Assembly: GCA_022495995.1 (NCBI GenBank)
Contig: JAFEMH010005431.1
Location: forward strand, 62,001 to 126,000
Reading direction: 5' to 3'
From: Adenophora triphylla var. japonica
Lineage: Eukaryota > Streptophyta > Magnoliopsida > Asterales > Campanulaceae
Length of the DNA stretch: 64,000 nt
The notes beneath the pieces are model-generated. The model was not told the DNA's origin. It ran no database searches and saw nothing but the letters and a program-made list of their open reading frames with translations. The translations under genes were made by a program, and so were the position numbers. Below are positions 32,942 to 44,499 of this stretch, piece by piece; position 1 is the first letter of the stretch, and each line of letters opens with the position of its first letter.

Positions 32942-34149
32942 GAGGCCTTCACCTCTCATTTTAGACACACCTCTTCCACCCCTCAGTCCCCCTCTATAGG
33001 GAATACGCCCAGAAGCCTCCTCCCTCTTCATATACCCCCAAAATATCCATTAATCCTCCCAAATCGATCCCACACACACTTCCCACACACACACTTCATA
33101 TATACATCAAGAATCAAGGAATTCTCATGGTTTCAAGGCTGGACATCAACTCCGGAGGAGGACGCTAGAAGGCTCCTATATCTAACTTGATATAGGAGTT
33201 GTGGATCTTCAAGGGTAACGAGTTTCTACCCTTTTCCACTCTCTATTTTCATTCAAATGTGAAATCTCTATGCTAAATGCATTTATAATGTAGTATTCTG
33301 ATTAAAGTTGCATACTTTATGTTATATTACTCAGATCCACATTTTATTTCATTGCATTTCATATAAAAGCTCCGGTTTAACTTGGTTTTGCATGAACACT
33401 CAAGATGAGTGTGGATCCCTCATATCCACACCCTCTTGAAGTGTTCATTATCAATAAACATGCTCTCTGAGATTTGTTTGTGAAGTAACTTGACCATTTT
33501 GGTGCCTTGTTACCTCTGCAAATCTCGGTTGTTTAGGCTTTGCAAAAATGGCTTGTTATGTCGCGCGACATAGGCGGCCTATGTCACGCGACATAAGTAG
33601 CCGGTTTGCGAATTCCTTATCTTTTCAATTTGCAATCGATGTTTTCCTTTTCTAATGCATCAATCCGCATTTAAACTAAAACATTTGCATACGGAAAGAT
33701 CATTTGCATTAAAAGGATATCTTTTTCACCGAAATGACATCTTTGCTTTAATGGTGCATCCTTTGCACTCAAAAACCCCCTTTTCACATTAAAGATGCAC
33801 TCTTTGCATTCAAAAACTCATCTTCATACTCAAAATGCATACTTTGCATTAAAAAATCATTCTTTGCCATTTTCATGCATCATTTGTGCATTAAATGCTG
33901 TTTTCCAACATAAAAATGCATTCTTTGCATAAAAAATCTTTTCTTTGCACAAAAAGCATCCCTTGCAACCAAAAGACATGCTTTACACTCTAAAATGTCA
34001 TCTTTTCACTAAAAGTATCATTTTTTATCATGCAATCCCCCATGTCCCCATTTGTAACCTTGGAACGGACCGGTGTAAAGTTCTTATCTTTACATTGTTC
34101 CTTCCATTAAAGGTTTCATGATTTCTTTAGAAAGGAACAACCTTGAACC

Positions 34150-34154
34150 CTATA
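34150..34154. repeat. Target site duplication of C (left copy)
   Basis: CTATA, repeated at 57186-57190 right of C. The uninterrupted sequence CCCTATATCTCC is seen in the 5' LTR of N at about 23,407-23,418. Confidence 0.95.
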
Positions 34155-36135
34155 TGAAATTACCCGATCTTTTCCGCGCGCGGGGCGCGGCGGAAAGAGG
34201 CGGTTGTCTTTCGCGGGGGGTTGGTGTCTGAGACCTCGCTTCACGGGAAGGAGCAGAATGAGGAGTCGCCACGCGGTTTTGTATTTTGAGCCCAAACGTT
34301 GAGAAACGGCTATTGCGAAAATGGTGTCATTTTTATTGGTAGCAAAAACTTAGGAAAAGGCTTTGAAAACAGGGATCATTTTTATTGGCAGCAAAAACGA
34401 GTAAAAAGCTTTTTTTTGTACCAGAGATTGTTAGGTTCGGAGGTCAGGTTACATTTCGGGTAGAGTATTACGAGATCGCCCGAAACGCCTCGCATGACGA
34501 GTCTTTCTACCTTTCTCGAAATCGTGTGTGTGTGTGTGTGTCCTTTGAAATGGGGGCTTGAATGACAAGCTTTAATCTTGGTTTGAGTGACAAACGTTGA
34601 TTAGGTGACTTTTGAAAAGACGAGCGTTTGAATGACAAACGTCGATTTTGAGTTTGAAATGAGCATTTGAGTGGCAAACGTCGACTTTGAGTTGAAAATG
34701 AGCGTTTGCGTGGCAAACGTCGATTTTGAGTTGAAAATGAGCGTTTGCGTGGCAAACGTCGACTTTGAGTTGAAAATGAGCGTTTGCGTGGCAAACGTCG
34801 ATTTTGAGTTTGAAGATGAGCGTTCGGAGGTCGAACGTCATTTCGCGCATTTTGAAAGAGAGTTCGACGGACGAACTCCTGTTTTGAACCGGGCATTACA
34901 TTGTTAACGATTTTTACGGGAAAAATGCGTATTAAATGATATGCGATCAACGAATCGGGTTGCGACTCGGACTTTTGAAAAGTAAATACTATCACAATCC
35001 AAACGGATCGGACTGGTAAATGACAGTATTTAAAGCGGTGTCAACGGAATCAAATGATCCGGAATCGTAAATGACGATCAACGAGGCCAAACGGCTCGGA
35101 ATTGTAAATGACGATCAACGAGGCCAAACGGCTCGGAATTGTAAATGACGATCAACGAGGCCAAACGGCTCGGAATTGTAAATGACGTGAAAGTAAACGG
35201 AACGGGGTCGGAACGCCGTTTTAACCCGTGATTACTTCTCTTACGGAAAGAGAAGAGGATCGAGGGGCTAAAACGTATCGGACCCCGTTAGACGGAAGCG
35301 TCTACATTTTGACAATGACGTTCGAAACGGTTATAGCGGCCGGCGCGTAAGCAGAGGCAGAACGGAAGATTCGAGAGAGGGAGTTATACCTATGGCTAGG
35401 AGTCGACTCCTTTGGCTCGGGGGGTGTGCACGGGACACGGAAAGTTATTCGAAAGGTTGTTTCGAAGTTGTAGGGTGCGTATTTGATCGAAATACGAAGG
35501 TTTCACGCGAATCGAGACAAAACGGGAGCTCGGGAGGGTGGAAACCGGTTTGGACCGTGGGGTATGAGATTTTTGGTGTTTCAAAATCCTCTCTCTTGCC
35601 TTTGGCAATGGCAACTTCTATTTATAGGGTGAAAATTGCGGTAGGAGTCCGGTAGGACTTGGGTGAATTTCGGGGTTTTGGGAATTTTGGAAATCTGGAG
35701 GACTTGTTGGCAATTTCGGGAAAATTGCACGGTGAGTCCGGCGGACTTGGCTTGCAAACCGGGGGTATTTTGGTCTTTTGGCCTTGATTTGTGATTGACG
35801 AGTGACTAGAGGAGGTGGCATGCGGGACACGTGTCTGTGACTCACCGAAGTGTGGGAGTTCGTTCCCGGTCCGGTTTTGTCCGTTTTTAAAATAACGGTC
35901 AGGAAATGTCAAACGCCCGGAAAGTGCCGGAAAATGCGTTTTTCGGGGAAAGCCATACTTTTACGTGAGATGTCACGTGATAAGTACGGTTTGGCGTCGG
36001 GATGCACGGGCGATCCGGGACGTCTCGTTAGCACGGCAATGGGGAGTTTAACGAGTTCGGTTAACTGGAGCGGGCGGTTAACGGATTTCGGTTAACTTTC
36101 GACGGATTTGGACGATCCGGATTTGGGTACTTACT
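34155..36135 (-). repeat. 3' LTR of element C
   Basis: About 1.98 kb, ending GGGTAATTTCA in element orientation. It holds a GT microsatellite (34,524-34,541, nine repeats against twelve in the 5' LTR), a 39-bp array and a 37-bp triplet near 35,070-35,190 (ATGACGATCAACGAGGCCAA). Its two promoter palindromes are degenerate (AGTCCGGTAGGACT near 35,646; AGTCCGGCGGACT near 35,736). Confidence 0.92.
34630..34830. repeat. 39-bp tandem array in the C LTR
   Basis: Five to six units with GAGCGTTTGCGTGGCAAACG then TCGATTTTGAGTTGAAAAT. The period equals 13 codons and gives spurious repeated frames on both strands. The 5' LTR copy is at about 55,590-55,800. Confidence 0.95.
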
Positions 36136-36150
36136 GATTAGCCCCTCGGC
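36136..36150 (-). other. Polypurine tract of C
   Basis: Minus strand CGCCGAGGGGCTAATC against the 3' LTR; same core GAGGGGCT as in H and N. Confidence 0.7.
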
Positions 36151-36702
36151 GACGTCACTTTCGAAGGAAGTGGGGTCGTCGAAAAGATAAGGATCCAAAT
36201 CGGGATGCCTTACTTTGAAAGAGACACAGGCGGTCGGCTGGTGGACCCTTAGCGAAAAGGATTCCTACGTATCTCGAGCGGGAATCAAGCCGATCGTAGT
36301 TCGAAAAGGGGCGAGGGCCGCGCATGGGGACCTTGACTGGCGAAGGCTTGTTAGGAGGCGTCTAAACCTGGATAAGACCATTCGCGAGGTACATGTACAG
36401 AATGGAAGCTGTTAGGAGGCGTCGAACACAGGGCTTGAAACCTTCGAGGCGTGTGGTGCCTCAAGCCGGAGTTGCGATGCGCGAGGCGTTCGTGCCTTGG
36501 GTCTTTGGGCTTATTCTTTGTTGCCGGTTTATCTGCTGAGGATGAGCGTTCGGGCCTACAGATGGCCGAAGAGGATTGTTGTGCGGAGCTTATTGCATTT
36601 GAAGTGGAGCAGTCGGAGCTTACGGCGGCGGCGGGAGATGAATGTTCACTTCTTTGAAGTGAAAAGGTGTTCGGGCTTACTAGGATGGCCGAATAGGGAT
36701 TG

Positions 36703-37160
36703 TTGCAAGGCGTTCGTGCCTTGGGGTTCGGGCTTATTGCAGTTGCCGAAGGAGACTGTTTGCAAGGCGTTCGTACCTTGGGGTTCGGGCTTATTGCAGT
36801 TGCCGGAAATGACCATTTGCAAGGCGTTCGTACCTTGGGGTTCGGGCTTATTGCTGTTGCCGAAGATGACTGTTTGCAAGGCGTTCGTACCTTGGGGTTC
36901 GGGCTTATTGCTGTTGCCGAAGGTGACTATTTGCAAGGCGTTCGTACCTTGGGGTTCGGGCTTATTGCGATTCTTAGAAAGATGACTATTTGCAAGGCGT
37001 TCGTACCTTGGGGTTCGGGCTTATTGCAGTTGCCGAAGATGACTATTTGCAAGGCGTTCGTACCTTGGGGTTCGGGCTTATTGCAGTTGCCGAAGATGAC
37101 TATTTGCAAGGCGTTCGTACCTTGGGGTTCGGGCTTATTGCAGTTGCCGAAGGAGACTGG
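36703..37160. repeat. 57-bp tandem array in the 3' region of C, eight units
   Basis: Unit with TTGCAAGGCGTTCGTACCTT, GGGGTTCGGGCTTATTGC and GTTGCCGAAG. Starts near 36,703, 36,760, 36,817, 36,874, 36,931, 36,989, 37,047 and 37,104. Period of 19 codons, so three frames are open through it (for example KAFVPWGSGLLQLPKMTIC). I treat them as non-coding. Confidence 0.96.
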
Positions 37161-37189
37161 CGAAGGTCTTGGTAAGAGAGTGGAGGTCG

Positions 37190-37395
37190 GACCGCGAAGG
37201 TCGGGATCAACTGTTTGAGATCGGACCGTGAAAGGTCGCGATTGAGGATTGAAATCGGACCGTGAAAGGTCACGATTGTGGATTGAAATCGGACCGTGGA
37301 AGGTCACGATTGAGGATTGAAATCGGACCGTGGAAGGTCACGATTGAGGATTGAAATTGGACCGTGAAAGGTCACGATTGAGAGTTTAATGGTGA
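37190..37395. repeat. About 34-bp tandem array in C
   Basis: Five units with GAAATCGGACCGTGAAAGGT and CACGATTGAGGATT. The unit shares ATCGGACCG and AAAGGTC with the 61-bp leader array of P and N. Confidence 0.92.
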
Positions 37396-37485
37396 GGACC
37401 ATTTAAATTTTAACGTCGGGAGACGGAATCGTAACTAAAATGTCCGGAGACATGGTTGAACGTTTGAACGTCAAACGTCAGCGGG

Positions 37486-37830
37486 TGAATTTAACGTGCG
37501 GAGACGGCGTTAGTGAGAACTAGCGAGAATTTAACGTGCGGAGACGGCGTTAGTGAAAACTAGCTGGGAATTTAACGTGCGGAGACGGCGTTAGTGAAAA
37601 CTAGCGGGAATTTAACGTGCGGAGACGGCGTTAGTGAAAACTAGCGGGAATTTAACGTGCGGAGACGGCGTTAGTGAAAACTAGCTGGGAATTTAACGTG
37701 CGGAGACGGCGTTAGTGAAAACTAGCGGGAATTTAACGTGCGGAGACGGCGTTAGTGAAAACTAGCGGGAATTTAACGTGCGGAGACGAGCGTTAGTGAA
37801 AACTAGCGGGAATTATCCTCGGGGGATAGG
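37486..37830. repeat. About 40-bp tandem array in C, eight units
   Basis: Unit with GGGAATTTAACGTGCGGAGA and CGGCGTTAGTGAAAACTAGC. The period is 40-41 bp, so it does not keep a frame. It ends about 100 bp before the promoter palindrome of the PMD gene. Confidence 0.95.
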
Positions 37831-37933
37831 GCGTTAGAAATGTCTAGCTGGGGAAATTTTACACTTTCGGGGCAAAAAGTGGTAAAATTGGAATTGCCAG
37901 GCGAGGGCAAAAGGGGCAAAAATTATTCTGGTG

Positions 37934-37982
37934 CAGTAAGAGTCCGGCCGGACTTTTACTGATTTTCCAGAATCTTTTAAAT
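37934..37982 (+). promoter_or_regulatory. Promoter of the PMD gene in C
   Basis: A near-perfect 28-base palindrome (37,934-37,961) centres on AGTCCGGCCGGACT at 37,941-37,954; 13 of 14 arm bases pair. The TATA-like CAGAATCTTTTAAAT follows at 37,968-37,982. The same palindrome precedes the second gene of C and the LTR TATA box of C. Confidence 0.65.
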
Positions 37983-38100
37983 GCCGAGGCTGGGGAAGAA
38001 AAAGCTCACTTTCTTCCATTGTTGCCGGCGAGAGAGGAGAGAAAAGAGAAATCCAACCCAAATTGCAAGGTTTGCTCGAATTTGTGAGGGAAAATCGCTA

Positions 38101-40681
38101 TGGAGGGTGAAGGAGGACCAATGGCTCGCCACGGAAGGACCGACGACGAAAGAACTCGATTGGTTCGGACCATTCGAACCACCACTCTTCCATTGAATCC
38201 GGCGGAGTTTTATCCGGCGAGGGACCGCCACAACTCCAAGGGAGGGATCGAAAGACACGTAAGTTCCCTACAAATTCCATTAATTTCAAGAATGTGCATT
38301 CTTTAAATGTTAGAAATTTGTTAGGAATTTACTTAGGGATTTTGGTGCCCGATTTGGGGCTTTTGACTTTGCTATGAATCGTTGTCGAAATTGACTAGGA
38401 CGTAGTTCAATTGACATCATGGGTAGATAACATAAAAATTTTGGTTGCAAAATTCCATGTCTAAAGGCATTTTCCAAAATTAAAGTAACTTTAATTCGGG
38501 ACGGAGCGAAATTTTCGAAAAATTCGAAAGAATTTGAAAGTTCCGGATTCGACGGAGTTTTCGAAATGATTTTGAAAGTTCCGGATTCGACGGAGTTTTC
38601 GAAAGATTTTGAAAGTTCCGGATTCGACGGAGTTTTCGAAAGATTTTGAAAGTTCCGGATTCGACGGAGTTTTCGAAAGATTTTGAAAGTTTCGGATTCA
38701 ACGGAGTTTTCGAAAGATTTTGGATATACGTAGGAAATGAATGAGAACCGTATCTGCATTGCATCCTTTTGACATGCGTTGTTGCATTTTGTTGACGTTG
38801 CTTGTCTTGTTTGTGCGGGGACGGGGATGGTTGATACCCACAACCGAGAAGAGTCGGGGTGCCTTTGAGGCGGTGCGGGCATTGTGGGGCCTTATCCGGA
38901 CGTGGCCGAGAGGGAGAGAGGAGTCCACGGCAGTGGTGATTGACTCCCGAGTTTGGGTTTATCGATCTTGTAGGCTGCGGCAGTGATCTGCCGAGGCGAG
39001 TCCATGTATGTCGCGGCGAGTGCGGTGGGATACGACCCACACTTTCCATTTCGAGATGGGGGAGCGACGGTGACTCCCACGAGATTTTGCCGCTATCAGC
39101 TGGGTTGCCGAGCTTATGGCAACGCGGCGGGTGTGGGTTGATGGTTACACCCGGAGCGGTTATGCAGGCTGCTGGGTTTTGATATTACCGATGCCGGGGG
39201 CTTAGGCATTCGGTACGAGCCGATGGAGCATCACTTGAGGGCGGGTGTCGCCGATTATCTGGCTGGGTCCTTGAGGATGACCGCGGGCGTCAGCTCGAGG
39301 TTCCTTTGGTTTCTTGCTGTCGGCGACCTTGTTCCCGACTTGACACGTCTTGTCACTTCCCTCTGCTCGGGTGGCGACGGATCTGGATGCCGTGAGGGGT
39401 TTGCGTGGGGGAGGCTGGGTGGCCGAGCTCTACCATTCCTGGACGGAGTTCTCGCGGGGAGAGGAGCACTCATTTAGGCGCTACGCTGTCTTGGATGTAA
39501 GTTTACGTGCTTTTTCTCTTCCTTGCCTCTTTTATGTACTCGTATGTATACGCTTTGTAGGCGACATAACTTTCCATTCTCTTGGCGAGTGCAGTGCTAC
39601 GAGGTGTTCGGTCCGCGAGCTTGGGACGTCAAGGAGCCGTACCGTCCCTGTTCCACTGCCTTGCTGGTTTGGCGAGAAGAAGGCGAAGAGGGCGGTCTCT
39701 TCGAGGTTGGCACTCGAGTGTCATACGAGGAGATATCTCTGGCGGCGAACACAGGTTCTCAGAGAGGATCCAGTGACACAGTGGAGCGGGTTTGATCATG
39801 TCGCGGTGCGGTGCCGGCGAGACTACACGGCGGCGGAAGCTCTGGTGGGACTTCAGCTGCGACGCCATGTATGCAGGGGAGAGGGTGACCGTCGGCATAG
39901 GCGGGGTCTCTTCCATTGGTGCGGGTGGATCCTCCTGCGTACATGCGGCATCCCAGGGAGATGCCGATGGATGGTGGAGGGATACCTTCGGGGTGTGTAC
40001 TTCACCGAGTACATCATAGCGGGGCCGCCTATGATGTTTTCTTGAGGATGAGGTGAGAGCCCGCGGGTGCGGCATAGGGAGGCGAGGTCCACAGAGGTCC
40101 TCGACATTTTCTGTCCCACGAGCTAGGCTAGCGTACGAGGGCTGGACGGTTCGCGCGGGCGACTTGTGATCCCACTCCGGCGGAGCCGAGACCACGATAC
40201 GGGCGGACCCCAATGCTTCGGTGAGCATCTTTTACGATTTTACGCATTTGATAGTAGCATTACGCACATGATGCATCTGTACTTTACATTCGCTTTCGAT
40301 GATTTTCTGGTTCGCGGGTATCGGCCATACGTCTGATGAGGCCGTGAGGGTGGTGGACGGGTGGTCCGCCCTATGCCGGGAGGCTCGTGGAGTTCATGCG
40401 GTGCGGTTCCGGAGGAAGCGTGGACGTCCGCGATCGGGGGCCGTCTAGGCCGAGGGTTCGCTTGCTCCCGCGGGCAGTGGGGAGGACTTCACACGGGGTT
40501 TGGCCGGTTCGCGGGCGGAACAGGCTGGATTTGGAGCTCCTTCTTACGCACTCGGGCGCGAGAGGAGTCCTCGAGTTCGCGTACTCAGGAGGCCCTTTGC
40601 CTATTCCATTTGGAGGAGTTCGGCGAGTTCTGTTTGCGACGAGTCCGGCGGCGGCGGGCGGTGCGTCGAGTGTACGGATGA
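38101..40681 (+). pseudogene. PMD gene carried antisense in C
   Basis: Exon 1 at 38,101-38,258 (MEGEGGPMARHGRTDDERTR, donor GTAAGT) resembles a longer form of exon 1 in H. A second exon ends at 39,496 (donor GTAAGT). It contains degenerate PMD blocks WDTTHTFHFEMGE near 39,035 and a GGGWVAELYHSWTEFSRGEE stretch near 39,400, in several frames. The next exon begins at about 39,595 after GTGCAG, and a donor-like site lies near 40,219. Stops and shifts are frequent, so it is more decayed than the H copy. The order PMD gene then DUF7745-like gene is the same as in H. An alternative ATG at 37,981 lies on the TATA-like box and is unlikely. Confidence 0.72.
38510..38730. repeat. 37-bp tandem array in intron 1 of the C PMD gene
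   Basis: About six units with GATTTTGAAAGTTCCGGATT and CGACGGAGTTTTCGAAA. It lies between the exon-1 donor and the second exon. The H copy of this intron has no such array. Confidence 0.93.
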
Positions 40682-41113
40682 CGAGCGGGACTCGAGTAGT
40701 CCCCTTTTCTTGCTTTCTTTCTTTATTATTTTGTTTAGACAAAATGCATGTATTTGTCGGGAACAAATTTTGATTTGAAATGTATTTGCAAAAGGCGCCG
40801 TGGGCGGGAACACATGCCATATTTATTACGTGATCACCTTCGATTATTTTCGGCAAATAAGCAAATAGGTTAATCAAAAATAAATAAAAAGGAGAAATGC
40901 ATTAAAAATTGAACGGGTCAAAAATTAAGCATGTATGCACTAAATTTTAATTATTTGCCTTTGTTGCACGAGCAGGGCGGAAGGGATATTGTCATTTGTT
41001 GAATGAAATCGGGCGAGCACGCGAGATTTCATAAGGGTGAAACGAGGGCATGGTTTGGAAATGTTTCCAACTTTAAGGCGGTAGGCTGCGAGTTGACAAG
41101 TCAAGCTGCGGGG
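40682..41113. other. Spacer between the two antisense genes of C
   Basis: AT-rich 3' flank of the PMD gene (40,690-40,960) and 5' flank of the next gene. No further gene seen. Confidence 0.5.
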
Positions 41114-41153
41114 AGTCCGGCCGGACTTGAAATGAATTTCAGATTCTTTAAAT
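41114..41153 (+). promoter_or_regulatory. Promoter of the second antisense gene in C
   Basis: Perfect palindrome AGTCCGGCCGGACT at 41,114-41,127, then 19 bp later TTTAAATT within CAGATTCTTTAAATTG (41,140-41,155). The combination matches 37,934-37,982. Confidence 0.65.
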
Positions 41154-41250
41154 TGCGGTTTCGGCTTTGCAATTTGTAAGAAGCTGCGCATTGCTTTGCT
41201 CATTACAGTGAGTTCTTTTCCATTTCTTAAGGTTTTCTTCACCTTCGACA

Positions 41251-42730
41251 TGGCTCCTTTTCCCAAGTTATCGTCTCGGATGCAAGAGCGATATTTGGAC
41301 AACTTTCGATCGTGGGTACGGAACCACACGAGGCGAGAACAAAAGGTTTTCGAAGGTATTACGGGATTAAATCTGTTTGGGCTTTGAAGGAGCTCATGCC
41401 GGATTGGGACCTTTTGAGAGCGGCGTCTCGGTTGCAGGACGTAAGGAGGAATGTGTACGGCTTTTCGTACAACGAAGTCACTCCTACGTTTGAAGATTTC
41501 CGGGCCGTGCAGGAGGACTGAGGCAGGAATAGGCTAGTTCTTCCGTATCTTTGGTGGCATGGCCACCGTTGAGAAGCTAGTGTCTTTGTTGGGTATCTCA
41601 TTTGGAGAAGCATACGGGATGCTTGTCTGAGGATCTGATTACGTTGACATTTCGGGGCTGCCAGAAAGATTTGCGGAGGCGAGGAGCGTCTTTGCGTGGG
41701 GCGCGTTTGCTGTGTGTGATTGCTACTTTGTTCACATTCACGTCTGCAGGTGTGTGCCATCACGGTGTCTTGGACACTGGTGAGCGATGCGGAGTGGAGA
41801 GACATCGTGCCATTGGTCTTGGGCGAGACGTTCTGGGCATAGGCCGGATGGCGGCCGGTAGCCGTACATGTGGGGAGGGAGTCCCGCTATGCGGCCATGT
41901 GGTTGAGGAGAGAGGCTGCGAGATGATGCACGAGGTGCCAATGTCTGTGGCGCTTGGTCTTTCTCGCGGCGTCCTCTGGTGATAGGGGTAATCGAGTTGG
42001 AACTCTGGATGGCGGACTTGGCACGCATCACTTGCGATGGTGGGTTCCCCATTGGAAGATTCTGAGACTTGTAGGACCGCTCGGGAGGGTGCATTGATTG
42101 TCGGAAGTGCGGGGCTGTCTCGAGACGTCTTTCTATATTCCATCATTGGTTACTGCGGCGATGCAGTGGAAGCGAGATGCCGTGGCTGATCGAGTTATCT
42201 TGCTACCTTTGAGGTGGGATCTCTGCGGATGGAGGATCCTTCGGCGCTATTGCGATCACCGATGGTGGCAATACACGTCCTTTCTGCCCGGGGTTCTCTT
42301 TCACGGAGAGAGGGCAGCATTACATCGGCCTTGATATACGGGTAGTACGAAGAGTGTATGGGGAGACACGAGATGGCTATCTTGTGGAGACGGAGTGGCT
42401 GTTGAGTGCGATCACACAGACGATTCGACATTGAGGAGGACGAGGCGAGGCTAACCACAGGAATCGTGCGGCGACGCCATGGGCTGATTATGTGGCAAGT
42501 GCTGTCGGGAGGCCAATCAAAGCCTTTGCGATGATGGCTCGAAGCGAGGCGGCTCGAGACGAGCTAGAGAAAGGAGCGCTGTATTGACGGCCACGGGATT
42601 GACGGAGGCGTCGGGAAGAGTCCACGAGCCGAGGTAGAAGGCCTACGGAATATTTCTGCGAAGGTGAAGAACACTCGCCGGGGAAAAGGGAAAGGGAAGA
42701 AGGATGAAGGACCTAGTACGGGAAACTAGG
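41251..42730 (+). pseudogene. DUF7745-like gene carried antisense in C
   Basis: The start is ATG 41,251 (MAPFPKLSSRMQERYLDNF). Blocks parallel to the H copy: VWALKELMPDWDLLRAASRL, VYGFSYNEVTPTFEDFRAV, then an FAWGAFAVCDCYFVH-type hydrophobic block (about 41,690), VPLVLGETFWA (about 41,815) and YAAMWLRERL (about 41,890). A basic RRGKGKGKK-like tail ends near 42,710. It is broken by several stops and shifts. The conserved pieces in two diverged elements argue that the protein was once under selection. Assignment to DUF7745 is tentative. Confidence 0.58.
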
Positions 42731-43109
42731 TTGACCTTGCTTGTCCAGTATCCACCTTTGTCATTGCGAGACACATTAATTGATTAATGTTTTATTGTAG
42801 TTTTGCTAGCGTGTAGCGAGTCGAAGTTGGCCGTGCTTGAACTCATCAAAGAATGTTTTAACCGTTATGAATTTGTAGGTTAAATGAAAAGAGTTTTCGA
42901 AACACAAGCAATTGATGCTTATTGTATTTTTGTTTTTAGACCGAACCAAAGATGGCGCCTACGTTCCCCTTTTACAATTGGACTAAGGGGCTCGGAGTCA
43001 CCGTAGTTCGACACTTTAGGTGAATTTGAGAAAAACCAAGACAAAAGAAGTGCGACCACTGTTTTTACTGGATCATTAGCGGGAATGTATCCGGTTGGGT
43101 ATTACTCTT

Positions 43110-44400
43110 TTAGCACTTTAATTTGCGAGGGGACGGTGTTTGGGGAAGGTGAGTTGACTCGTGCTCTTCCTCAAGCGAAGTATCTGCGGAGCTTGCTTCC
43201 GTTCACGGGGTTAACGAAAGGGTTTCCGTCCAAATCTGCTAGCTTCATGGCTCCTCAGGAGAAGATTCTTTGTACCACGAATGGTCCTATCCGGGTAGGC
43301 TCCCACTTTCCGAGGGGATTGGTGCAACGTAGGAGGTTTTCCTTTAGCACCAAGTCGCCTTCTCTGATGTCTCGGATCTTGACTTTCTTATCAAATGCTC
43401 GGGCCATTCTGCTCTGGTAGGCTCGAGTGTGTTCCATGGCTTTCAATCAGCGCTCGTCGAGTAGAGAAAGTTCGTCGTGACGGCGCTGTAGCCATTCAAC
43501 TTCATTGACCCGTTTTCCAAGAGGACTCGGAGGGATGGAATTTCCAGTTCCACGGGTAACACTGCTTCCATTCCGTAGGTAAGTGCGAACGGAGTCTCCC
43601 TGTGGCGGTTCGGCGATGTTCGGTATCCCCGAGAGGAGCTAGATGTAGCTTTTCGGGCCGGTCCGAGGCCTGCAGTGGTCATCTTTCGATTATCATGGCG
43701 AGAGTCTTGTTGGGTGCCTCTCTTGCACCATTGGTTTGTGGTACGTAGGGAGAAGACTGTGACGTGTGACTACGAATTCGGTCGGTAGTTGGTCACAATT
43801 TCCTTGAAGTGAGTCCCATTGTCGGAGATGATCTCGTTGGGCACTCCGTATCGGCACATGATGTTCTCTCGGATGAACTCGGCCACCTTCCTAGAATTCG
43901 GTACCTTGTATGATCGGCTTCTACCCATTTGGTGAAGTAGTCATTGCGACTAAAATGAACTCGTGACCATTGCTCCTGGAGGAGTGATCTTGCCGATGAC
44001 GTCGATTCCCCATGTGGCGAAAGGCCGTGGCGTAGTCATGCGGTAGAGTTCGTGAGGAGGATGTGATTGAGGTTGGAAAACCGTTGACATTTGTCGCGGC
44101 TTCGGACGAAGCTGGATGCGATGCATTTCCATTGATATCAATAGTATCCCATACGGAGAATGATGCGTGTCAATGCTCGGGCGTTCATGTGCGGACCGCG
44201 AGTTCCGTTGTGAACTTACGTTCATTAGCTCGGCGCTTTTTCTTTGTTTACACACGAAGGAGTGGCCCTTGGTGGCGCTTCTTGTACAACATACCCCCCA
44301 GGAATGACGAAATGGGATGCCGGGCGTTTTAATGCCATCATGTTTTTGGCTTTGATCCCTTCTTTGTATTTTCCATCTTCATTTGTGAAGGAAGCTTCTC
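43110..44400 (-). pseudogene. Integrase of element C
   Basis: Minus strand: N-terminal part ASHFVIPGGYVVQE (about 44,330), then HPPHELYRMTTPRPFATWGI with DVIGKITPPG (about 44,010-44,070). The core ends with [20 protein letters not shown] (about 43,590). The C-terminal part is MARAFDKKVKIRDIREGDLV and GKWEPTRIGPFVVQRI (43,255-43,440). Frameshifts separate the blocks. Confidence 0.87.
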
Positions 44401-44499
44401 CGCTTTGGAGAGTGCTTGGTAAATTTGATTGTACCGGGGTTCGTCGATCGTTTACTGTTTCTTTTTCGATCTTACGGCCAATAGGCGGGTGTTTCCCGT

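Larger units (their letters stand above)
32497..34154 (+). repeat. 3' LTR of N, left part
   Basis: It continues at 57,191-57,739 after the C insertion; together about 2207 bp. It keeps the full promoter: palindrome 32,891-32,920, TATAAATA at 32,934-32,941, then a C-rich start region. It is nearly identical to the 5' LTR outside that copy's deletion and a few indels in the first 100 bp. Confidence 0.93.

Noticed and set aside
34507..34995. 162-codon and 92-codon ORFs in the LTR of C, repeated at 55,482-55,843
   Set aside because: Derived from the 39-bp array inside an LTR. Copies in the other LTR have the same repeat but different ends.
36497..37307. Overlapping ORFs of 162, 172 and 126 codons on both strands
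   Set aside because: Products of the 57-bp array (19 codons per unit).
39350..40228. Plus-strand ORF of 231 codons and minus-strand ORF of 199 codons
   Set aside because: The plus frame crosses an exon-intron border of the decayed PMD gene and mixes frames; the minus frame is its shadow. Neither is a separate protein.
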